A stretch of 64,000 bases of DNA from CAJXZP01 sp963974475 (GTDB lineage Bacteria; Bacteroidota; Bacteroidia; Flavobacteriales_G; Salibacteraceae), in NCBI GenBank assembly GCA_963974475.1, contig CAXBCR010000002.1, positions 1-64,000 on the forward strand, in the 5' to 3' direction. Position numbers and translations under genes: made by a program. The first letter of the stretch is position 1. Each line of letters opens with the position of its first letter. Under the pieces are notes generated by a model. The model saw only the letters and a program-made list of their open reading frames with translations, was not told the DNA's origin and did not search any database. Below are positions 60,717 through 64,000 of this stretch, in pieces.

Positions 60717-63692
60717 ATGAATAAAATTTTAAAATACCTAGTTCTTTCAACCGTTTCGTTGTTGTTTTTTAGTTCGTTTCACTCGTATCAAAAGAGTGCG
60801 GCTAACCCTGATTTCCTTTCGCAAAAGGAGACATGGTCTGATTCGGTGTTACAGTCACTTACCATCAAGGAGCGTATAGGTCAACTGTTTATGGTGGCCG
60901 CATATTCCAATAAATCTCAGGCACACGTGACTGAAATAGATAAGCTAATAACTCAGTATCATATTGGCGGACTCATATTTTTTCAGGGTGGTCCCATTCG
61001 TCAAGCGCGACTAACTAATAGATATCAGTCAAAATCTAAAGTGCCTTTACTTATTGCAATGGATGCGGAATGGGGATTAGGAATGCGGTTGGATTCTACC
61101 ATTTCGTACCCCCGACAAATGATGTTGGGAGCCATTCAAAATGATGAGATTATTTATAGAATGGGAGAAGATATTGCCATGCAGTGTAAGCGATTAGGTG
61201 TTCATATTAATTTTGCTCCGGTTATTGATGTTAATGTCAATCCCAAAAACCCGGTAATTAATAGTCGTTCATTTGGGGAGCAAAAGGTTAATGTGGCCGA
61301 TAAGGGAATAGCATATATGAAAGGAATGCAAAAGCATCATGTATTGGCGGTAGCTAAGCATTTTCCGGGTCATGGAGATACCGACAAAGATTCTCATAAG
61401 GCTTTGCCGTTAATAAGTCACGATATTAATCGATTAAATGATATTGAATTATATCCATTCAAAACACTTTTCGATTCAGGAGTTGGAGGAGTTATGGTTG
61501 CGCATCTGTTAGTTCCTGCATTAGATTCAACACCCAATAGGGCTACCACACTATCTCCAAAAGTGGTGACAGGCTTGTTAAAAGAAAAAATGGGTTTTAA
61601 CGGCCTTATTTTTACGGATGCCCTAAATATGAAAGGTGTTAGTAATTACTACAAACCGGGTGAAGCTGATTTACTTGCCCTCTTGGCGGGTAATGATGTG
61701 CTGTTGTTTCCAAAAGATGTTCCGCTAGCTATTCAAATGATTGAAAAGGCTATAAAATCAGGAAAATTGACAGAGGAAGAATTGAATAAGCATGTTTCTA
61801 AAATATTAAAAGCAAAATATTGGGCGGGATTAAATGAACCTACTGAGGTGAATGAAAACCATTTATATTCAGATTTAAATAAAGAGAAATATAAAAGACT
61901 GTATAGACAGTTAATAGGGCATTCCATTACTTTATTACGGAATAAAAACACCTTAATTCCTTATACCGATTTACAAAACAAGAAATTTGCTAGTGTAGCG
62001 ATAGGCGGAAATTCCCCCAATTTTTTTCAAAAGAAATTGGCAAGTTATACGAATGTAAAATTCTTTAGTATCCCTAAGGCGGCTACCGATGCACAAGTAA
62101 ATAAATTAATAACTGATTTGGAAGGATACTCAGAGGTGATTGTTTCTTTTCATAACCCAAGTAGAAGCCCATCCAAGCATTTTGGAGTGAGTCAAAAATC
62201 TCGAAATATTTTGGATAAAATTTCTACTACCAAGAGTGTTTCATTGGTTTCGTTTACGAATCCATACGTATTTAATTGGGTGGAAGAAACCAAAAGATGC
62301 AACGCAATAATAGTTGCATATAATGATAAGGTAACCACCCAAGAAATGGCGGCTCAAGTATTATTTGGTGGAATTAGTGCATCTGGAAAAATACCTGTAA
62401 GTGCAGGTGAATTTGAAGTAGGAACTGGATTGAAAACCATTGCCACTCGATTTAGTTACGCTGAACCAGGTGATGTTGGTATGAACCCAAGTATCTTATC
62501 TGGAATAGATTCAATTGCTTTAAATGCCATTAATAAAGGTGCCACGCCAGGTTGTCAAATACTAATTGTAAAAGATGAAAAGGTAGTTTGGAATAAGGCA
62601 TACGGCTATCATACCTATGCTAAAAAAAAAATGGTTCAAACCAACGATTTATATGATTTAGCATCCCTTACCAAAGTGGTGGCCACATTACCAGCAATAA
62701 TGCAATTGGTGGATAAAAAAAAGATTGATTTAGATGGAACCTTAGGGATGTACTTGCCAGAATTGGTTAGGGGCACGGCCTATGCTTCCATTACTTTAAG
62801 GGAAATGTTAGCGCATCAAGCGGGACTTAAATCGTGGATCCCGTTTTACATAAATACTTTAGAAAATGGAGTGCCTCGCTATGATATCTATTCTTTGCAA
62901 AAGTCAAGTACCTATCCAATAAGAGTGGGCGAAAATTTGTTTATCAATAAATCTTATCCTGATTCTATGATGGCTCTAATTGTGAGTAATGAGCTAAACG
63001 AACCGGGTCACTATAAATACAGTGACTTAGGGTATTATTTTTTGAAATTGATAATTGAGAAAATGACAAATCAGGCTTTAAATGAGTATGCTTGGAATCA
63101 TTTTTATGCTCCTTTAGGAATGTCTACAACGGGATATTTGCCTCGCAATAAATTTTCATTGGAAAGAATAGTTCCAACCGAGAATGACACCTACTTCAGA
63201 AATCAATTGATTCACGGAGATGTCCATGATCCGGGCGCAGCGATGCAAGGTGGAGTGGGCGGTCATGCAGGGGTTTTCTCTGATGCCGAAGACCTAGCAA
63301 AAATATGGCAGATGTTTTTGAATAAAGGAAGGTATGGAGGCGTTAAATACATTGACTCTGCTACCGTTTCTGAATTTACTAAATGTCAGTATTGTGAGCC
63401 AAATGATGAAGGAAACCGTAGGGCGGTTGGTTTTGATAAACCCGTAAGAGGTGGCGATGGAGGGCCTACTTGCACCTGCGTTTCTTATGCGAGCTTTGGG
63501 CACACGGGTTTTACCGGAACGATTTCTTGGGCAGATCCTGAAGAAAATCTTATTTATATATTCCTTTCCAACCGAATCAACCCAACCGCTGAGAATAGAA
63601 AATTAATAACCATGAATGTTCGTACTGATATTATGGAGGTTATCTACGCGTCTTTAAATGACACTTCCGCCAGCCCAATACCAGTCCTATAA
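60717..63692 (+). CDS. GH3 beta-N-acetylglucosaminidase-like and serine hydrolase fusion
   Basis: The 991-residue protein from the ATG at 60717 begins with a signal peptide (about 1-25). The first half is a GH3 domain of the NagZ type, with KHFPGHGDTDKDSH and the nucleophile Asp301 in FTDALNMKG, so it may split GlcNAc-MurNAc or other beta-N-acetylhexosamine links. A GH3 C-terminal-like region follows (about 410-575), and then a class C beta-lactamase-like serine hydrolase (about 590-980) with Ser650 in SLTK, a YSD motif in place of YxN, and HTG in place of KTG. The combination fits a periplasmic or outer-membrane enzyme that acts on peptidoglycan. The fusion is found in other Bacteroidota. 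Confidence 0.9.
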   Translation: MNKILKYLVLSTVSLLFFSSFHSYQKSAANPDFLSQKETWSDSVLQSLTIKERIGQLFMVAAYSNKSQAHVTEIDKLITQYHIGGLIFFQGGPIRQARLTNRYQSKSKVPLLIAMDAEWGLGMRLDSTISYPRQMMLGAIQNDEIIYRMGEDIAMQCKRLGVHINFAPVIDVNVNPKNPVINSRSFGEQKVNVADKGIAYMKGMQKHHVLAVAKHFPGHGDTDKDSHKALPLISHDINRLNDIELYPFKTLFDSGVGGVMVAHLLVPALDSTPNRATTLSPKVVTGLLKEKMGFNGLIFTDALNMKGVSNYYKPGEADLLALLAGNDVLLFPKDVPLAIQMIEKAIKSGKLTEEELNKHVSKILKAKYWAGLNEPTEVNENHLYSDLNKEKYKRLYRQLIGHSITLLRNKNTLIPYTDLQNKKFASVAIGGNSPNFFQKKLASYTNVKFFSIPKAATDAQVNKLITDLEGYSEVIVSFHNPSRSPSKHFGVSQKSRNILDKISTTKSVSLVSFTNPYVFNWVEETKRCNAIIVAYNDKVTTQEMAAQVLFGGISASGKIPVSAGEFEVGTGLKTIATRFSYAEPGDVGMNPSILSGIDSIALNAINKGATPGCQILIVKDEKVVWNKAYGYHTYAKKKMVQTNDLYDLASLTKVVATLPAIMQLVDKKKIDLDGTLGMYLPELVRGTAYASITLREMLAHQAGLKSWIPFYINTLENGVPRYDIYSLQKSSTYPIRVGENLFINKSYPDSMMALIVSNELNEPGHYKYSDLGYYFLKLIIEKMTNQALNEYAWNHFYAPLGMSTTGYLPRNKFSLERIVPTENDTYFRNQLIHGDVHDPGAAMQGGVGGHAGVFSDAEDLAKIWQMFLNKGRYGGVKYIDSATVSEFTKCQYCEPNDEGNRRAVGFDKPVRGGDGGPTCTCVSYASFGHTGFTGTISWADPEENLIYIFLSNRINPTAENRKLITMNVRTDIMEVIYASLNDTSASPIPVL

Positions 63693-63770
63693 TAGTATAT
63701 ATTTGTCATAATTGTGACCATGTTTTCAGTAAAAATTGGTTCTTTTTGCACCCATAAAATAGCGCGATAA

Positions 63771-64000
63771 ATGAAAATAGGAATTGTATGTTATCCCACT
63801 TTTGGTGGGAGTGGAATTGTGGCTACCGAATTAGGTCATGCCTTGGCTAGAAAAGGGCATCAAGTACATTTTATTACCTATGATCAACCAGTACGATTAG
63901 ACTTGATGGATGAAAACATATTTTACCATGAAGTGAATGTACACGTCTATCCATTGTTTGATTACCAGCCGTATGAATTAGCGTTATCCAGTCAAATGGT
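63771..64000 (+). CDS. bshA: N-acetyl-alpha-D-glucosaminyl L-malate synthase (partial)
   Basis: The frame runs off the window end, leaving about 76 residues. They match the N-terminus of BshA, the first enzyme of bacillithiol synthesis, a GT4 enzyme that joins GlcNAc from UDP-GlcNAc to L-malate: KIGIVCYPTFGGSGIVATELGHALARKGHQVHFITYD. The GGSGIVATELG segment is the typical nucleotide-site start. A general GT4 enzyme would be an alternative, but this N-terminus is distinctive. Nothing can be said about the rest. Confidence 0.85.
   Translation, partial: MKIGIVCYPTFGGSGIVATELGHALARKGHQVHFITYDQPVRLDLMDENIFYHEVNVHVYPLFDYQPYELALSSQM

Overview
The window is a contig piece from a member of the Bacteroidota, most likely a Flavobacteriales-type organism. 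The base composition is AT-rich. Many genes lack a clear Shine-Dalgarno sequence. Several start regions carry the Bacteroidota promoter pattern (TTTG/TTG about 20 bases before TAnnTTTG). Family content agrees: type IX secretion (T9SS) cargo with C-terminal sorting domains, DUF4834, DUF4783, DUF4293 and START-like proteins, a Rho factor with a long disordered insert, a CarB without the C-terminal regulatory domain, and BshA for bacillithiol.

Layout. Bases 1-4600 are an accessory region of small, poorly recognised exported proteins: two unusual lipoproteins, a two-TM protein, a CPBP membrane protease, a carboxypeptidase-regulatory-like protein and another lipoprotein. It contains a duplicated terminator, a frameshifted gene and a decayed copy of the 3' end of the neighbouring alpha/beta-hydrolase gene. 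Bases 4695-9126 hold that hydrolase, a 449-base intergenic region, carB and a DUF4834 gene.

Bases 9259-28000 are a large surface-glycan locus. A complete pseudaminic acid pathway is present (pseB, pseC, pseH, pseG, pseI, pseF). pseF abuts a YfhO-type membrane protein. pseI is separated from pseF by a 984-residue T9SS-sorted repeat protein. pseB-C-H-G plus an ATP-grasp gene converge on pseI from the other strand. Behind them lies a tail-to-head minus-strand run of a PhyH-like dioxygenase, a hexapeptide acyltransferase, a flippase, a GT4 glycosyltransferase and a capsule-type protein. A 1169-residue NIDO/repeat adhesin-like T9SS protein is divergent from this run.

Bases 31600-40700 are mostly minus-strand housekeeping and envelope genes (BrkB/YihY, nadC, DUF4783, S4 protein, LPP20-like lipoprotein, two GT4 enzymes, LptF/LptG-type permease, START-like, PAP2) with rlmH on the plus strand. 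A tRNA with anticodon CAT follows, then fabG, a VWA-like membrane protein, a K+ channel, a T9SS-sorted subtilase, an AddA-like helicase-nuclease and a DUF2723 membrane protein.

Bases 53633-57691 look like one operon: an outer-membrane barrel, queE, a PorE-like TPR/PD40/OmpA protein and truA. The window ends with rho, DUF4293, a GH3-serine hydrolase fusion and the start of bshA.

The main functional theme is the cell surface: making and flipping a nonulosonic-acid-containing glycan, exporting large repeat proteins through T9SS, and remodelling the envelope. No insertion sequence, prophage or CRISPR array was seen. All calls come from reading the sequence; none was checked against a database.
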